Shown here piece after piece: positions 51,000 through 61,477 of a stretch of 64,000 nt of DNA. This DNA is from an uncultured Clostridia bacterium (lineage in GTDB: Bacteria; Bacillota; Clostridia; Lachnospirales; Anaerotignaceae), in NCBI GenBank assembly GCA_944383885.1, contig CALWRF010000038.1, positions 1 to 64,000 of the forward strand, written 5' to 3'. How positions within the stretch are numbered: position 1 is the first letter of the stretch; each line of letters starts with the position of its first letter. The notes below the pieces were generated by a model, which was not told the DNA's origin, made no database searches, and was given only the letters and a program-made list of their open reading frames with translations. A program made the translations under genes and the position numbers.

Positions 51000-53456
51000 T
51001 TAAATATTAATATCTATAGGTTTAAGATTCCAAATTTCATCGGCATATTCTTTTATTGTCCTGTCTGAGCTGAATTTGCCGCTCATGGCAATATTCATAA
51101 GCGCCATTTGCGCCCAAAGTTTTTTATTGTTGTATGCCTTGTCTATTTTCTCATGGGCAACACAATAGTCTTCAAAATCAGCAAGAACAAAGTATTCATC
51201 AGCTCTTGAGCCGTTTAAACCGTTTAAAAGCGACTCGTATATATCTCTGAAAAGCTCTGTATTACTGTCGAACGTGCCGTTTATAAGGCAAGTAAGCGCC
51301 ATCCTTGCACCTTGGTTTATATTATATACCTCCCATGGGTCATAAGAGTTATTGGAGTACTTTTCAATTACATCCTCAGCTTTTAAGCCGAATATAAATA
51401 TATTATCGTCGCCTACTTCTTCTTTTATTTCAACATTCGCTCCGTCAAGAGTACCTATTGTTACGGCGCCGTTAAGCATAAACTTCATATTGCCGGTACC
51501 GGAGGCTTCCTTGCCGGCAGTTGAAATCTGCTCGCTTATATCAGCGGCAGGTATAAGTTTTTCAGCCAACGTAACCCTGTAGTTTTCCATAAACACAACT
51601 TTAATTTTATCATTTATTGTTTTGTCGTTATTAACCACATCAGCCACAGAATTTATAAGCTTAATAATAAGCTTTGCCATTTTGTAGCTTGCGGCGCTTT
51701 TGGCTCCGAATATATATGTCCTTGGCGCAATGTCAAGTCCCGGATTGACTTTAAGGCAGTTATAAAGATATATAATATGCAGTACATTAAGGAGCTGCCT
51801 TTTATATTCATGCAGTCTTTTAACCTGTATGTCAAATATTGAGTCAGGATTAATTTCAATGCCTTTTGTCCTTTTTATATATTCGGCAAGGTCTTTTTTG
51901 TTTTCTCTTTTAACTTCCATTAATTTATTAAGGAAATCCTCATCATTGACATAAGTCTTTAACTCTTTAAGCTTCGGCAAGTCTGTAATCCAGCCGCTGC
52001 CTATTTTATCTGTAATAAGCTCAGCAAGGCGCGGATTTGCATGTAGGAGCCATCTTCTTTGGGTTATGCCGTTTGTTTTGTTATTAAACTTTTCAGGGTA
52101 AAGTGTATAAAAATCATGAAGCTCTTTTTTTTCAAGTATTTCAGTATGAAGTTTTGCAACACCGTTTACACTATGGCTTCCAACAATTGCAAGGTACGCC
52201 ATTCTTATCTGACCGTCGGCAATTATAGCCATATTACGTATTTTGCTGCTGTCGTTTCCGTACTTTTCCAAAAGTTTAAGGCAAAAACGCCTGTTTATTT
52301 CCTCCACTATCTGATAAATTCTTGGCAGAAGCCTGCTGAAAAGTTCCATAGGCCACTTTTCAAGAGCTTCACTCATAATTGTATGGTTTGTATAGCCGCA
52401 TACTTTTTTTGTTATCTCCCACGCGTCATCCCACGGAATATCATTTTCATCAACCAATACCCTCATAAGCTCTGCAACAGCAACAGTAGGATGTGTGTCA
52501 TTAAGCTGGAAAGCAACTTTTTCCGGCAGAAGCGAAAAGTCGCTGTGGCGGCTCTTAAATCTGTCAATAACCCTTTGTACTGTAGCCGATATAAAGAAAT
52601 ACTGCTGTTTAAGCCTAAGCTCTTTGCCTGAATAATGCTCGTCAGCCGGATAAAGCACTTCGGTTATTGTATGGGCAAGATTCTGCTCCTCAAGAGCTTT
52701 CTGATAATTTCCTTCATTAAAAGATTTAAGGTCGAAATTATTTTTAGGTCTTGCATCCCAAAGCCTTAAAGTATTTACTGTATTTGTGCCATAGCCTACA
52801 ACAGGGTAGTCATAAGGCACCGCCATTACCGACTGATAGTTTTCCTGAACAAAGCGGTACTCACCGTTGCCTTTAGGCACAGCCTTTACATTGCCGCCGA
52901 ATTTAACCTCTACAGAATATTCACTTCTTTTAAGCCCCCATGAATCACCGTTTTCGAGCCAGTTGTCAGGCCGCTCTACTTGATATCCGTTTTCTATAAC
53001 CTGTTCAAATATGCCATAATGATACCTTATGCCACAGCCGTAGGCTGGAAGTCTCATTGTGGAAAGGGAATCCAGAAAACAAGCCGCCAAACGACCTAAA
53101 CCGCCGTTTCCAAGACCCGGGTCAGGCTCCGCCTCTTCTATAAGATTATAATCTATTCCCAATTCTTTAAAAGCCTGTTTTATAGGTTCTATAATAGAAA
53201 GATTTATTATGCTGTTTCCTAAGAAACGACCCATAAGAAATTCCATTGAAAGATAATAAACAAGCTTTACGTCTTTTTCGTAATACATATCATGAGTTTT
53301 CATCCAAATATCGTTTACTATATCCCTTACGGCAAAAACTGTAGCTTGGTAAATATCCTCAGGCGTCGCATTTTCAACTGTTTTGCGTGTCATGGTTCTA
53401 AGGTTATCCACAACCATTTCTTTAAACCTGTCTTTAGATATATTTATACTGTTCAT
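51000..53456 (-). CDS. glgP: Glycogen/starch/alpha-glucan phosphorylase
   Basis: This 818-residue PLP enzyme releases glucose 1-phosphate from glycogen. YYLSMEFLMGRFLGNSIINL, EPDPGLGNGGLGRLAACFLDS and the PLP lysine in SGTGNMKFMLNGAVTIGTLDGANVEI are family hallmarks. The start ATG at 53454-53456 has AAGGAG. With glgA in the same window the cell both makes and uses glycogen. Length and motifs are normal. Confidence 0.97.
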   Translation of the reverse strand: MNSINISKDRFKEMVVDNLRTMTRKTVENATPEDIYQATVFAVRDIVNDIWMKTHDMYYEKDVKLVYYLSMEFLMGRFLGNSIINLSIIEPIKQAFKELGIDYNLIEEAEPDPGLGNGGLGRLAACFLDSLSTMRLPAYGCGIRYHYGIFEQVIENGYQVERPDNWLENGDSWGLKRSEYSVEVKFGGNVKAVPKGNGEYRFVQENYQSVMAVPYDYPVVGYGTNTVNTLRLWDARPKNNFDLKSFNEGNYQKALEEQNLAHTITEVLYPADEHYSGKELRLKQQYFFISATVQRVIDRFKSRHSDFSLLPEKVAFQLNDTHPTVAVAELMRVLVDENDIPWDDAWEITKKVCGYTNHTIMSEALEKWPMELFSRLLPRIYQIVEEINRRFCLKLLEKYGNDSSKIRNMAIIADGQIRMAYLAIVGSHSVNGVAKLHTEILEKKELHDFYTLYPEKFNNKTNGITQRRWLLHANPRLAELITDKIGSGWITDLPKLKELKTYVNDEDFLNKLMEVKRENKKDLAEYIKRTKGIEINPDSIFDIQVKRLHEYKRQLLNVLHIIYLYNCLKVNPGLDIAPRTYIFGAKSAASYKMAKLIIKLINSVADVVNNDKTINDKIKVVFMENYRVTLAEKLIPAADISEQISTAGKEASGTGNMKFMLNGAVTIGTLDGANVEIKEEVGDDNIFIFGLKAEDVIEKYSNNSYDPWEVYNINQGARMALTCLINGTFDSNTELFRDIYESLLNGLNGSRADEYFVLADFEDYCVAHEKIDKAYNNKKLWAQMALMNIAMSGKFSSDRTIKEYADEIWNLKPIDINI

Positions 53457-53488
53457 CAATTACGCTCCTTACATTAAATTACATAAAA

Positions 53489-54565
53489 TTACTTTTCACC
53501 CAACGCATTAAGCTTATCTGCTTGGTCATTTGCTGTAAGAACATCTATTATATCGTCTAAATCGCCATTCATAACAGCGTCTATTTTATGAAGTGTTAAG
53601 CCTGCCCTGTGGTCTGTAACACGGCCTTGCGGAAAATTATAAGTCCGTATTTTCTCGCTTCTGTCGCCTGTGCCCACCTGCTGACGGCGTTTTTCGCTTA
53701 TAGCGCTGTCGTGTTTTTCCTGCTCTAATTTATAAAGTCTTGCGTAAAGCACTTTAAGAGCTTTATCCTTATTTTTGAGCTGGCTTTTTTCATCTTGACA
53801 TGAAACAACTATTCCTGTTGGTATATGGGTAACTCTAACGGCTGAATCAGTAGTATTTACGCACTGTCCGCCGTTTCCTGAAGCTCTGAAAACATCTATT
53901 CTTACATCGTTCATATCTATATTTACATCTACCTTATCAGCTTCAGGCAGTACGGCGACTGTAGCCGTTGATGTATGGATACGGCCGCCGGATTCTGTTG
54001 AAGGCACTCTCTGAACACGGTGCACACCGCTTTCAAATTTAAAACGTGAGTATGCGCCCTGACCTGTTACCATAAAAACGATTTCTTTAAAACCGCCTAA
54101 ATCGCTTTCATTAGCCGACATTATTTCTGTTTTCCATCTTCTGCCCTCAGCGTATCTTACATACATTCTAAATAAATCACCGGCAAATATGGCTGCCTCA
54201 TCGCCGCCTGCTCCTGCGCGTATTTCTATAATTACGTTTTTGCTGTCATTCGGGTCTTTAGGCAGAAGAAGTATTTTAAGTTCTTCTTTAAGATGAGATA
54301 TTTTTTCTTTCTCAGCATTAAGTTCTTCTTTTAAAAGCTCTTTAAATTCATCGTCAGATGTTTCTTTTAAAAGCTCATTAGCCTCTTCAGCTGCTTTAAC
54401 GGCAGATTTATATTCCCTGTATTTTTCAACAACCGGACCTATGGCGCTGTATTCCTTCATAATTTTCCGCCATTTTTCCTGATCAGTTATTATATCCGGG
54501 TCGTTAACCTGTTCGCCCAGTTCGATATATGTTCTTTCAAGTTCATCTATATGGTCAAATAACAT
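53489..54565 (-). CDS. prfA: Peptide chain release factor 1
   Basis: This 358-residue protein ends translation at UAA and UAG. The GGQ loop is [19 protein letters not shown] and the stop-codon recognition region contains VPSTESGGR. The start is the ATG at 54563-54565 ([13 protein letters not shown]) behind GGAGAGG. A longer reading adds eight residues that belong to the end of prmC. It overlaps prmC by 11 bases. PrmC methylates its GGQ glutamine. Confidence 0.97.
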   Translation of the reverse strand: MLFDHIDELERTYIELGEQVNDPDIITDQEKWRKIMKEYSAIGPVVEKYREYKSAVKAAEEANELLKETSDDEFKELLKEELNAEKEKISHLKEELKILLLPKDPNDSKNVIIEIRAGAGGDEAAIFAGDLFRMYVRYAEGRRWKTEIMSANESDLGGFKEIVFMVTGQGAYSRFKFESGVHRVQRVPSTESGGRIHTSTATVAVLPEADKVDVNIDMNDVRIDVFRASGNGGQCVNTTDSAVRVTHIPTGIVVSCQDEKSQLKNKDKALKVLYARLYKLEQEKHDSAISEKRRQQVGTGDRSEKIRTYNFPQGRVTDHRAGLTLHKIDAVMNGDLDDIIDVLTANDQADKLNALGEK

Positions 54566-55430
54566 CTGTACCTCTCCGTTTAAATCCAAATACTACTCTG
54601 TCAAGTCCCGCATAGTCCTTTACTATTTTTATTCCATCAAAACCAAAATGCGTCATTATTTTTTTTAAGTCCTCCCCTTGATTACAGCCTATTTCAAAAA
54701 ACAAATATCCGCCATCTGCCAAATATTCCAAACTGTCTTCTGTTATTCTTCTGTAAAAATCAAGACCATCCATACCTCCGTCAAGGGCAGCCAAAGGCTC
54801 ATTATCACGCACTTCGCGCATTAAACCGTTTATTTCACCAGTCGGTATATACGGCGGATTAGAAACAACTGCATCAAACTTTAAGCTTTTATCAACATTT
54901 TGGAATAAATCTCCCTGTATAAAGCATATTTTATCCAATATATTATTATACTCAGCATTTTTTACTGCCGTTTTTAAAGCGCTTTGGCTTATGTCGCATG
55001 CTGTAACGCTTTTAATGCCGTTAAGTGCAAGGCTCACAGCTATACAGCCGCTTCCTGTGCACATATCCATAATACTTTTAAAATTTTCTTTTTCTGATGT
55101 TTTAAGTACTGTTTCAACCAGCACTTCAGTATCCGGTCTTGGTATAAGCACGCTTTTATTTACAAAAAACTCGTATCCCATAAATTCGCATCTGCCTAAT
55201 ATATACTGGGTTGGAACGCCTTTTTTACGCTTTAAAACCATTGAATTAAAAAGTTCTTCTTCTTTTTCCGTAAGCAATTTATCGCCGTTTGTAAGCACAG
55301 AGGTTTTAGACATATCCGCCGCGCTCATCATAAAAAGCTCAGCATCAAGTTTATATTCACCTGCGCCGCTTTCTTTAAGTTCTTTTTTAGCCCTGAAGAG
55401 CGCTTCTTTAACAGTCTTATTCCGGCTCAT
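54555..55430 (-). CDS. prmC: Release factor glutamine methyltransferase
   Basis: This 291-residue SAM-dependent enzyme methylates the glutamine of the GGQ motif of release factors. [18 protein letters not shown] binds SAM, and [13 protein letters not shown] is the NPPY catalytic motif. The N-terminal helical domain contains [31 protein letters not shown]. The start ATG at 55428-55430 overlaps the end of yqhQ. The prmC-prfA pair is conserved. Confidence 0.96.
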   Translation of the reverse strand: MSRNKTVKEALFRAKKELKESGAGEYKLDAELFMMSAADMSKTSVLTNGDKLLTEKEEELFNSMVLKRKKGVPTQYILGRCEFMGYEFFVNKSVLIPRPDTEVLVETVLKTSEKENFKSIMDMCTGSGCIAVSLALNGIKSVTACDISQSALKTAVKNAEYNNILDKICFIQGDLFQNVDKSLKFDAVVSNPPYIPTGEINGLMREVRDNEPLAALDGGMDGLDFYRRITEDSLEYLADGGYLFFEIGCNQGEDLKKIMTHFGFDGIKIVKDYAGLDRVVFGFKRRGTDVI

Positions 55431-56334
55431 CCTCAAGCACTCCCTTCATAGCAGCTATAGCGGCTTCAATCTGGCTTGCGTCAGGTTCAGCTGTTGTTAT
55501 TTTCTGAAGGCAAAGTCCAGGAGCGCTTACTATTTTAACCAAAGGCGACTCACTTCTTCCAGCCCATTTTATAATCTCATAAGAAATGCCCGCAACAACC
55601 GGCACAAGAAGTATTCTGCTTATAAGCCTGAGCCAAATAGTGTCTGTTCTTAAAAAAAAGAACACAACCATGCTTACAATCATAACTATAAGAAGAAAAC
55701 TTGTTCCGCACCTTTTATGGAGTCTTGTGTGTTTTTTCACATTTTCAACAGTAAGTTCTTCTTCATGCTCAAAGCAGTTTATGGTTTTATGTTCAGCGCC
55801 GTGATACTGAAAAACTCGATGTATTTCTTTCATTCTTGAAATAAGGAAAAGATAAAGCAGAAATATGCCTATTCTTATTAAACCTTCAACAATGCTTAAC
55901 GCCCACGTTCCAGGAAGCACCGGTCTGAAAATACTGCCTATAAAAACCGGCAGCACAAAAAACAGACCTATTGAAAAAACAAGGGAAACAGCCACGCTGA
56001 AATAAATAAGTATATCTGCAAATTTATCGCCGAATTTATCCTGTAAAAAAAGCTCAAACTTGCTTGGCTCCACGCCTTCATCATCTTCAAGACCGGCTAA
56101 CTGTGCCGAGCGCATTATGATTTTAACTCCTATAATAAGGGATTGGACAAAAGCCGCCACCCCTCTGAAAATTGGGTATTTGAATATTTTATGCCGGCTG
56201 AATATATCATTTATAGGTTCTTTTTCTATGCACAGCTCGCCTTGAGGTGTTCTTACTGCCATAGCGTACATTTTTTTGCCGCGCATCATAACACCCTCTA
56301 TTACAGCCTGACCGCCGATATTAGTTCTTTTCAA
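55417..56334 (-). CDS. yqhQ: YqhQ-like membrane protein (DUF1385)
   Basis: This 305-residue membrane protein starts NIGGQAVIEGVMMRGKKMYAMAVRTP, the invariant DUF1385 signature. Four or more membrane helices follow, and YHGAEHKTINCFEHEEELTVENV is the second conserved motif. It lies between rpmE and prmC, its usual place in Clostridia. The biochemical role is not established; the HGAEH-type motif suggests metal binding. Confidence 0.93.
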   Translation of the reverse strand: MKRTNIGGQAVIEGVMMRGKKMYAMAVRTPQGELCIEKEPINDIFSRHKIFKYPIFRGVAAFVQSLIIGVKIIMRSAQLAGLEDDEGVEPSKFELFLQDKFGDKFADILIYFSVAVSLVFSIGLFFVLPVFIGSIFRPVLPGTWALSIVEGLIRIGIFLLYLFLISRMKEIHRVFQYHGAEHKTINCFEHEEELTVENVKKHTRLHKRCGTSFLLIVMIVSMVVFFFLRTDTIWLRLISRILLVPVVAGISYEIIKWAGRSESPLVKIVSAPGLCLQKITTAEPDASQIEAAIAAMKGVLEDEPE

Positions 56335-56361
56335 GCTTAAATCACCGTCCTTACATATATG

Positions 56362-56393
56362 AAAAAAGGGGGTTGGACCTTTCGCCTACCCCC
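56362..56393 (-). terminator. Terminator after rpmE
   Basis: GGGGGT and ACCCCC (56368-56373 and 56388-56393) form the stem, followed by TTTTTT on the minus strand. Confidence 0.82.
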
Positions 56394-56405
56394 TTAAATT
56401 TAAAA

Positions 56406-56609
56406 TTAGTTTCTGCCGTACTTTTTGTTGAACTTTTCTACTCTACCGCCAGCCTCAACAAGAAGCTTCTGGCTGCCTGTATAAAATGGATGGCACTTTG
56501 AGCAAACCTCGACTCTTATTTCTTCTTTTGTTGAGCCTGTAACAAACTCATTACCGCAGTTGCATTTTACCTTGCACTGATAATAATTTGGATGTATATC
56601 CTTTTTCAT
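56406..56609 (-). CDS. rpmE: Ribosomal protein bL31 (zinc form)
   Basis: This 67-residue ribosomal protein starts [20 protein letters not shown]. The cysteines in CKVKCNCG and [10 protein letters not shown] make the zinc site of the C+ type of bL31. The start ATG at 56607-56609 has AAGGAG; the three codons upstream are not needed. It is the usual gene after rho. Confidence 0.95.
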   Translation of the reverse strand: MKKDIHPNYYQCKVKCNCGNEFVTGSTKEEIRVEVCSKCHPFYTGSQKLLVEAGGRVEKFNKKYGRN

Positions 56610-56733
56610 TTCTTTCACTCCTTAATTTACGTTGATCAATAATTACGTTCATTATTTATAGACAACGGAAGTATTATATCATAGTAATTTTCAACATGCA
56701 ACAGCAAAATTCAATTTAATTACCTTATAATAC

Positions 56734-58221
56734 TCAATTTTTAATAAGCGGAACAGTCCTTACAAATTCCTTATTATTTTTTGTTTTACGCATAAGCTCT
56801 ATCAAATATTCCGTGCTTTCTGTAACATTAGCTGATGATGTAAGGCGCCGTATTTTATAAACAGCTTCCATTTCTTCTTTTGTAAGCAGCTTATCATCCC
56901 TGCGCGTACCTGATTTATTAATATCTATAGCCGGGAATATACGCCTTTCGGCAAGTTTTCTGTCCAGCACAAGTTCCATATTGCCAGTACCTTTAAACTC
57001 TTCAAAAACAACATCGTCCATTTTGCTGCCTGTTTCTATAAGCGCTGTGGCAAGTATGGTAAGGCTTCCGCCGTTTTCTATATTTCTGGCAGCACCAAAG
57101 AATTTCTTAGGCATATAAAGCGCCGCCGGGTCAAGACCGCCTGAAAGAGTTCTTCCGCTTGGTGTTGTAGTAAGGTTATATGCCCTTGCAAGCCTTGTAA
57201 TGCTGTCAAGAAGTATAACAATATCTTTTCCCTGTTCAACAAGTCTTTTGCCTCTTTCAAGAACCATTTCTGCAACTCTTTTATGGTGTTCTGGCTGCTC
57301 ATCAAATGTTGAATAAACAATTTCAACATTTTCGCCCTGAATTGAGCGCTGTATGTCTGTTACTTCCTCAGGTCTTTCATCTATGAGCAGTACAATAAGA
57401 TTAAGATTTGGGTGGTTTTTAACAATAGAATTAGCCATTTGTTTAAGAAGTGTTGTTTTGCCGACTTTAGGCTGGGCAACTATCATTCCTCTCTGCCCCT
57501 TGCCTATAGGCGCCATAAGGTCTATAATCCTGCCGGAAATTTCTTCCTGACGTGTTTCAAGTGTAAGCCTTTCAGTAGGGTAAATAGGTGTTAAATCCTC
57601 AAAATTGGGTCTGCGTATAGACTTATCCGGCGTATCGCCGTTTACACTTTTTACATACAAAAGCGCGTTGAACTTTTCATTATCTTTAGAAGCCCGGACA
57701 TATCCCGTTACCAAATCGCCTGTTTTAATATTAAAACGCCGTATTTGTGACTGAGAAATATAAATATCACCTGTGCCCGGCAGAAAATTTTCTGTTCTTA
57801 AAAATCCGTATCCGTCAGCCATTACTTCAAGAACGCCTTCCTGAACAATTTCGTTTTCAGCCGGCTCTCTTTGTTCTTTGCTGAAAAATGTATGCTGAGA
57901 AATGTTATGCTGCGTATCTGGAAGTTCAGCTTTATGGTTTTGAACGCTTTCATCTTTTTCATTATACTCATTTAAAGCCGGTTCCTTTTTTTCATCACTT
58001 GGCTGCAAAGCATTATTTTTAATTTCGGAATCAGAAGATTTTGTTTTTTCATCTGATTTTTCACCCTTTTTAAATTCCTTTTCCGCATCCTGTTCTTTTA
58101 AAGCGGCATTTATTTTTTCTATAAGCACGCTTTTTTTCATAGATGCCGCTCCCTTAATATTTAATTGTTTAGCTATTTCTTTTAATTTCACAAGGGTGTT
58201 TTGTTCCGATACTTCCTGCAT
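56734..58221 (-). CDS. rho: Transcription termination factor Rho
   Basis: This is a 495-residue hexameric RNA helicase. The N-terminal helices ([28 protein letters not shown]) are followed by a hydrophilic insert rich in Lys, Glu, Asp and Asn (about 45-125). Then come the cold-shock-like RNA-binding domain ([29 protein letters not shown]) and the ATPase with Walker [31 protein letters not shown] is the Walker B region and [26 protein letters not shown] the Q and R loops. The insert is longer than in E. coli but such inserts are common in Clostridia. Confidence 0.97.
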   Translation of the reverse strand: MQEVSEQNTLVKLKEIAKQLNIKGAASMKKSVLIEKINAALKEQDAEKEFKKGEKSDEKTKSSDSEIKNNALQPSDEKKEPALNEYNEKDESVQNHKAELPDTQHNISQHTFFSKEQREPAENEIVQEGVLEVMADGYGFLRTENFLPGTGDIYISQSQIRRFNIKTGDLVTGYVRASKDNEKFNALLYVKSVNGDTPDKSIRRPNFEDLTPIYPTERLTLETRQEEISGRIIDLMAPIGKGQRGMIVAQPKVGKTTLLKQMANSIVKNHPNLNLIVLLIDERPEEVTDIQRSIQGENVEIVYSTFDEQPEHHKRVAEMVLERGKRLVEQGKDIVILLDSITRLARAYNLTTTPSGRTLSGGLDPAALYMPKKFFGAARNIENGGSLTILATALIETGSKMDDVVFEEFKGTGNMELVLDRKLAERRIFPAIDINKSGTRRDDKLLTKEEMEAVYKIRRLTSSANVTESTEYLIELMRKTKNNKEFVRTVPLIKN

Positions 58222-58236
58222 CTTTAACCTCCAAAT

Positions 58237-59589
58237 TTAATTTTTAGGTATTTTAAGCACTTGACCTATCTGCAAGCTTGAGTTTTCAGTAAGTCCGTTT
58301 GCTTCAAGAATTCTCATATAACCGGAGTAATTGCCGTAAACTTTATCGCTTATGCCGCTTAAAGTATCTCCGGCAACTACAGTATATGTATCATACTGCT
58401 CATCGTCTGCTGAGGCGCCTGCGCCTTCGCCGCCTTCAGTTCCTTCTGTTCCGCCAGATGCTTCATTTTCATCCTGCGGCTCATCTAAAAGCGATATGCC
58501 GTTTTCAGTAAGCTTTTCCTGTAGAGAAACAATCTCAAGCTTAAGTTCTTCATTATTTTCCTGAAGCTGGGTATAATCTGCAACTTTCTGTTCGGCTTCC
58601 TCAACTTTAGCTGACAGCATTAAATTGCGCACAAAAAGAAAAACTATTATAATAGCAACTATGCCGCAAACAGCTATTATCCCTTTATCCATCTTTCCCC
58701 TTTTTTCTGAGCGCATGCCATTGTTCCTTCTCGGCGCCTCAAAAAATTCATTAAGGTCAGCTTTATTTTTATATGATTTTTTTCTCTGCTCCAGTTCCCC
58801 GTTGTGAGAAGGACGGTTTTGCTTTCTAATATTTAAAGCCGCCTGTTTGCGTTTAGCCCTTTTTTCCTCTGTAAACTTTTTCTTTAAGTCATCAAACTCA
58901 GATTTTTCTTCTTCATTAAACATTTCATGCTGTTTAATTTCCGCTGTGTTTTCCGGTCTTCTTTCCCGTCTTTCTGTTTTTTCCTGCCTTTCCTGTTTTT
59001 CATGCTTTTCATCTTCTGTTTCTTCTACAAAAGACATTTTTTCCCTGCTTTCAGGTTTATTATTAACAGGGAAATTCCTTTTATATTCCTTTTTAGGAGC
59101 TTTATGGCGCACTACCTGAACAAGCTCAACATCATCATCAAATGAAAAATCGTCCTCAGCCTTTTGTTTATGCTTCTTTTCCTCTTTCCTTACCGTCTGG
59201 GCTATGTCATCAATATCGTCATCTATCTCAGGAACAAAAATCTCACTTTCTTCCGATATATCTTTTGCTGCACCAGCCTCTTTTGTTTTAAATGTTTTTT
59301 TTGTATCTGCTGAGCTGCCATCTATTGTATCGTTAATATTTGTACTGTTTCTTTGAACACGTGTTTTAGAGAAAAGTTCTTCCTTTGTCTCATTGGCTTT
59401 AAGCCTTTGGGACTGCTCACGGTTTCTGAGCGGATTGCTGTTCATTAATATCTGCACAACTTCTTTTGGATAATCACTGTATATATCATCAGTTTTATGT
59501 TCCTCTTTAACTGTTTCTTCTTTATGCTCATTATTTTCAGCACTGCCATTATCTGGGTCATTATTTTTATCCAATATATCCTTATCCAT
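58237..59589 (-). CDS. Single-span membrane protein with extracellular LysM domain
   Basis: This is a 450-residue protein with a very charged cytoplasmic part (about 1-295, rich in E, K and R), one membrane helix (GIIAVCGIVAIIIVFLFVRNLML) and a short coiled coil (AEQKVADYTQLQENNEELKLEIVSLQEKL). A Gly/Glu linker leads to a C-terminal LysM domain (YTVVAGDTLSGISDKVYGNYSGYMRILEANGL). The layout suggests a link between cytoplasm and cell wall, perhaps in division or cell shape. It lies 15 bp before rho. No specific family recognised. Confidence 0.8.
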   Translation of the reverse strand: MDKDILDKNNDPDNGSAENNEHKEETVKEEHKTDDIYSDYPKEVVQILMNSNPLRNREQSQRLKANETKEELFSKTRVQRNSTNINDTIDGSSADTKKTFKTKEAGAAKDISEESEIFVPEIDDDIDDIAQTVRKEEKKHKQKAEDDFSFDDDVELVQVVRHKAPKKEYKRNFPVNNKPESREKMSFVEETEDEKHEKQERQEKTERRERRPENTAEIKQHEMFNEEEKSEFDDLKKKFTEEKRAKRKQAALNIRKQNRPSHNGELEQRKKSYKNKADLNEFFEAPRRNNGMRSEKRGKMDKGIIAVCGIVAIIIVFLFVRNLMLSAKVEEAEQKVADYTQLQENNEELKLEIVSLQEKLTENGISLLDEPQDENEASGGTEGTEGGEGAGASADDEQYDTYTVVAGDTLSGISDKVYGNYSGYMRILEANGLTENSSLQIGQVLKIPKN

Positions 59590-59832
59590 ATTATCCTCCT
59601 GTATTAAAAATTATTACAGAAATCATACCCCTTTTTTGCATACCAGTCTTATCTTATCATTTTATATTCTACTTTAAGGCATGTCAACCAATATAAAGTA
59701 CTAAAAACAATTAAAATGTTGATTTTAGTGTAATTAAATCAAAAATTGTCATAAAAGCGTAATAAATTAATTATTTATAAAAATCAGGATATGTTAAGAA
59801 AGCTAACATAAATTCAAAAACTTAAAATAGAA

Positions 59833-59887
59833 AATAAGTTAGAAATAAGTTAGGAAAAAGTTAGGAATAAGTTGAGAATAAGCTATT
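59833..59887. repeat. Five tandem 11-bp repeats upstream of the LysM gene
   Basis: AATAAGTTAGA, AATAAGTTAGG, AAAAAGTTAGG, AATAAGTTGAG and AATAAGCTATT follow each other without gaps. The 11-bp period is close to one helix turn, so a protein could bind all copies on one face. They lie about 245 bp upstream of the gene starting at 59589, in a 449-bp gap without genes. Scattered AAGTTA motifs continue to about 59960. Confidence 0.75.
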
Positions 59888-59973
59888 AAGGTTAGTAAAA
59901 GTTCTTAAAATATTAAAGAAAGTCATAAAAAGTTACAAAAAGTTGGGAATATTTAGAAAGTTAAAATAAATAA

Positions 59974-60009
59974 AAGGCGTAAAAAATGAGTTTATCACTT
60001 ATACGCCTT
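59974..60009 (-). terminator. Terminator after the SPFH-NfeD operon
   Basis: AAGGCGTA (59974-59981) and TACGCCTT (60002-60009) form an 8-bp stem followed by TTTATTTA on the minus strand. Confidence 0.72.
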
Positions 60010-60038
60010 CTTATTTGTTATTAATCAACTAAAATTTA

Positions 60039-60977
60039 TTACTTGCTTATTAATGTTTTGTCATCTGAGACTATCTCTTTCAAACCTGCCGCAAGACCTG
60101 CAATAGACTGAATTTCAGACGGAATAATAATTTTTGTTGCCTTGCCGTCAGCTGCCTTTTCAAAGGCTTCAAGACTCTTAATAGCAATAACGCTTTTATC
60201 CGGCGAAGCTTCATTAAGCATTTTAAGACCTTCAGCTGTTGCCTGCTGTACTTTAAGTATTGCCTGCGCCTCGCCCTCGGCTTTTCGTATCATTGCTTCC
60301 TTTTCAGCATCGGCTCTAAGTATAGCGGCTTCTTTTTCAGCCTCTGCACGGAGAATCATGCTTTGTTTTTCACCTTCAGCAACAAGAATTGAACTTCTCT
60401 TTTCACCTTCAGCCTGAAGTATTTTCTCACGTCTTTCCCTTTCAGCCTTCATCTGTTTTTCCATTGAATCCTGAATTTCCTTAGGCGGCATAATGTTTTT
60501 AAGCTCAACCCTGTTTATTTTTATACCCCAAGGGTCTGTCGCCTCATCAAGTATCATACGCATTTTGCTGTTAATAATATCCCTTGATGTAAGCGTCTGG
60601 TCAAGTTCAAGGTCGCCGATAATATTTCTGAGTGTTGTGGCAGTTAAATTTTCAATAGCCCTAATAGGGTTGTCAACACCGTAAACATAAAGCTTAGGGT
60701 CTGTTATCTGCAAATAAATAACAGTATCTATCTGCATTGTAACATTATCTTTTGTAATAACAGGCTGAGGCGGAAAATCAGCCACAAGCTCTTTAAGGTT
60801 AACTTTTTTAGATACTCTATCAATTATAGGCACTGCAATATGAAGTCCTGTGCCCCATGAGGCATGATAAGCCCCGAGTCTTTCAACAACATATACATAA
60901 GCCTGAGGCACTATCTTTAAACAGCGTACAAGCAGTATAAGTATTATTACAACAACAATAATAAGCAGTATGGTCAT
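60039..60977 (-). CDS. SPFH/band 7 membrane protein (QmcA-like)
   Basis: This 312-residue protein has one N-terminal membrane helix (ILLIIVVVIILILLVRCL), the SPFH domain (VPQAYVYVVERLGAYHASWGTGLHIAVPIIDRV ... FPPQPVITKDNVTMQIDTVIYLQITDPKLYVYGV), and a long Ala/Glu coiled coil with repeated LRAEAEKEAAILRADAEKEA. Such stomatin-like proteins form large rings or microdomains in the membrane. The start ATG at 60975-60977 has AAGGAG. It pairs with the NfeD gene just upstream, as usual. Confidence 0.94.
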   Translation of the reverse strand: MTILLIIVVVIILILLVRCLKIVPQAYVYVVERLGAYHASWGTGLHIAVPIIDRVSKKVNLKELVADFPPQPVITKDNVTMQIDTVIYLQITDPKLYVYGVDNPIRAIENLTATTLRNIIGDLELDQTLTSRDIINSKMRMILDEATDPWGIKINRVELKNIMPPKEIQDSMEKQMKAERERREKILQAEGEKRSSILVAEGEKQSMILRAEAEKEAAILRADAEKEAMIRKAEGEAQAILKVQQATAEGLKMLNEASPDKSVIAIKSLEAFEKAADGKATKIIIPSEIQSIAGLAAGLKEIVSDDKTLISK

Positions 60978-60994
60978 AAAATCACTCCTTAAAG

Positions 60995-61438
60995 TCATTT
61001 AACTATAACTTTTACTCCTTCAATTCTGTCTACAGTAACAAAATCGCCTTTTTCAAAAGTCACGTCAAAGTCATTGCTTCTTGCAGTCCAAACTTTTCCG
61101 TCGTATTTTATAGTTCCAGTATCGGCACGATTGTCTATTTTTTCTGTAACGACTACGCTTTGACCTATAATTCTATCAAGATTTGTAGGCTCGCTTTTAA
61201 GTTTAATAACATTTTTAACAAATGGTCTTGTTAAAACAAACAGTGCCACAGAAGCCACAACAAACACTATTATCTGAATATATACTGCCGCGCCTGCTTT
61301 GGCTGCAGCAAATGATAAAAGCGACCCTGCGCAAAACCAAATTGAAACCAACCCGGCAGTAGCGGCTTCGGCGATAAGGAATATTATAAAAAGCAAAATC
61401 CAAAAAGTAGACATACTTATTGTAAAATTTTCCAGCAT
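60995..61438 (-). CDS. NfeD-family membrane protein
   Basis: This 147-residue protein has three membrane helices (FWILLFIIFLIAEAATAGLVSIWFCAGSLLSFAAAKAG ... IIVFVVASVALFVLTRPF). A C-terminal OB-fold follows (LDRIIGQSVVVTEKIDNRADTGTIKYDGKVWTARSND). NfeD proteins work with SPFH proteins, and this gene precedes one by 17 bp. It is probably membrane quality control or microdomain organisation. Confidence 0.93.
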   Translation of the reverse strand: MLENFTISMSTFWILLFIIFLIAEAATAGLVSIWFCAGSLLSFAAAKAGAAVYIQIIVFVVASVALFVLTRPFVKNVIKLKSEPTNLDRIIGQSVVVTEKIDNRADTGTIKYDGKVWTARSNDFDVTFEKGDFVTVDRIEGVKVIVK

Positions 61439-61477
61439 AATTATCGCCTCGCTTTAAAATCAGTTTGTTATTCAAAA

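Noticed and set aside
59833..59887. Tandem repeats considered as a CRISPR array
   Set aside because: The unit is only 11 bp with no spacers.
61215..61475. An 86-codon leftward frame overlapping the NfeD gene
   Set aside because: It is out of frame with the well-supported NfeD gene and has no matching family.
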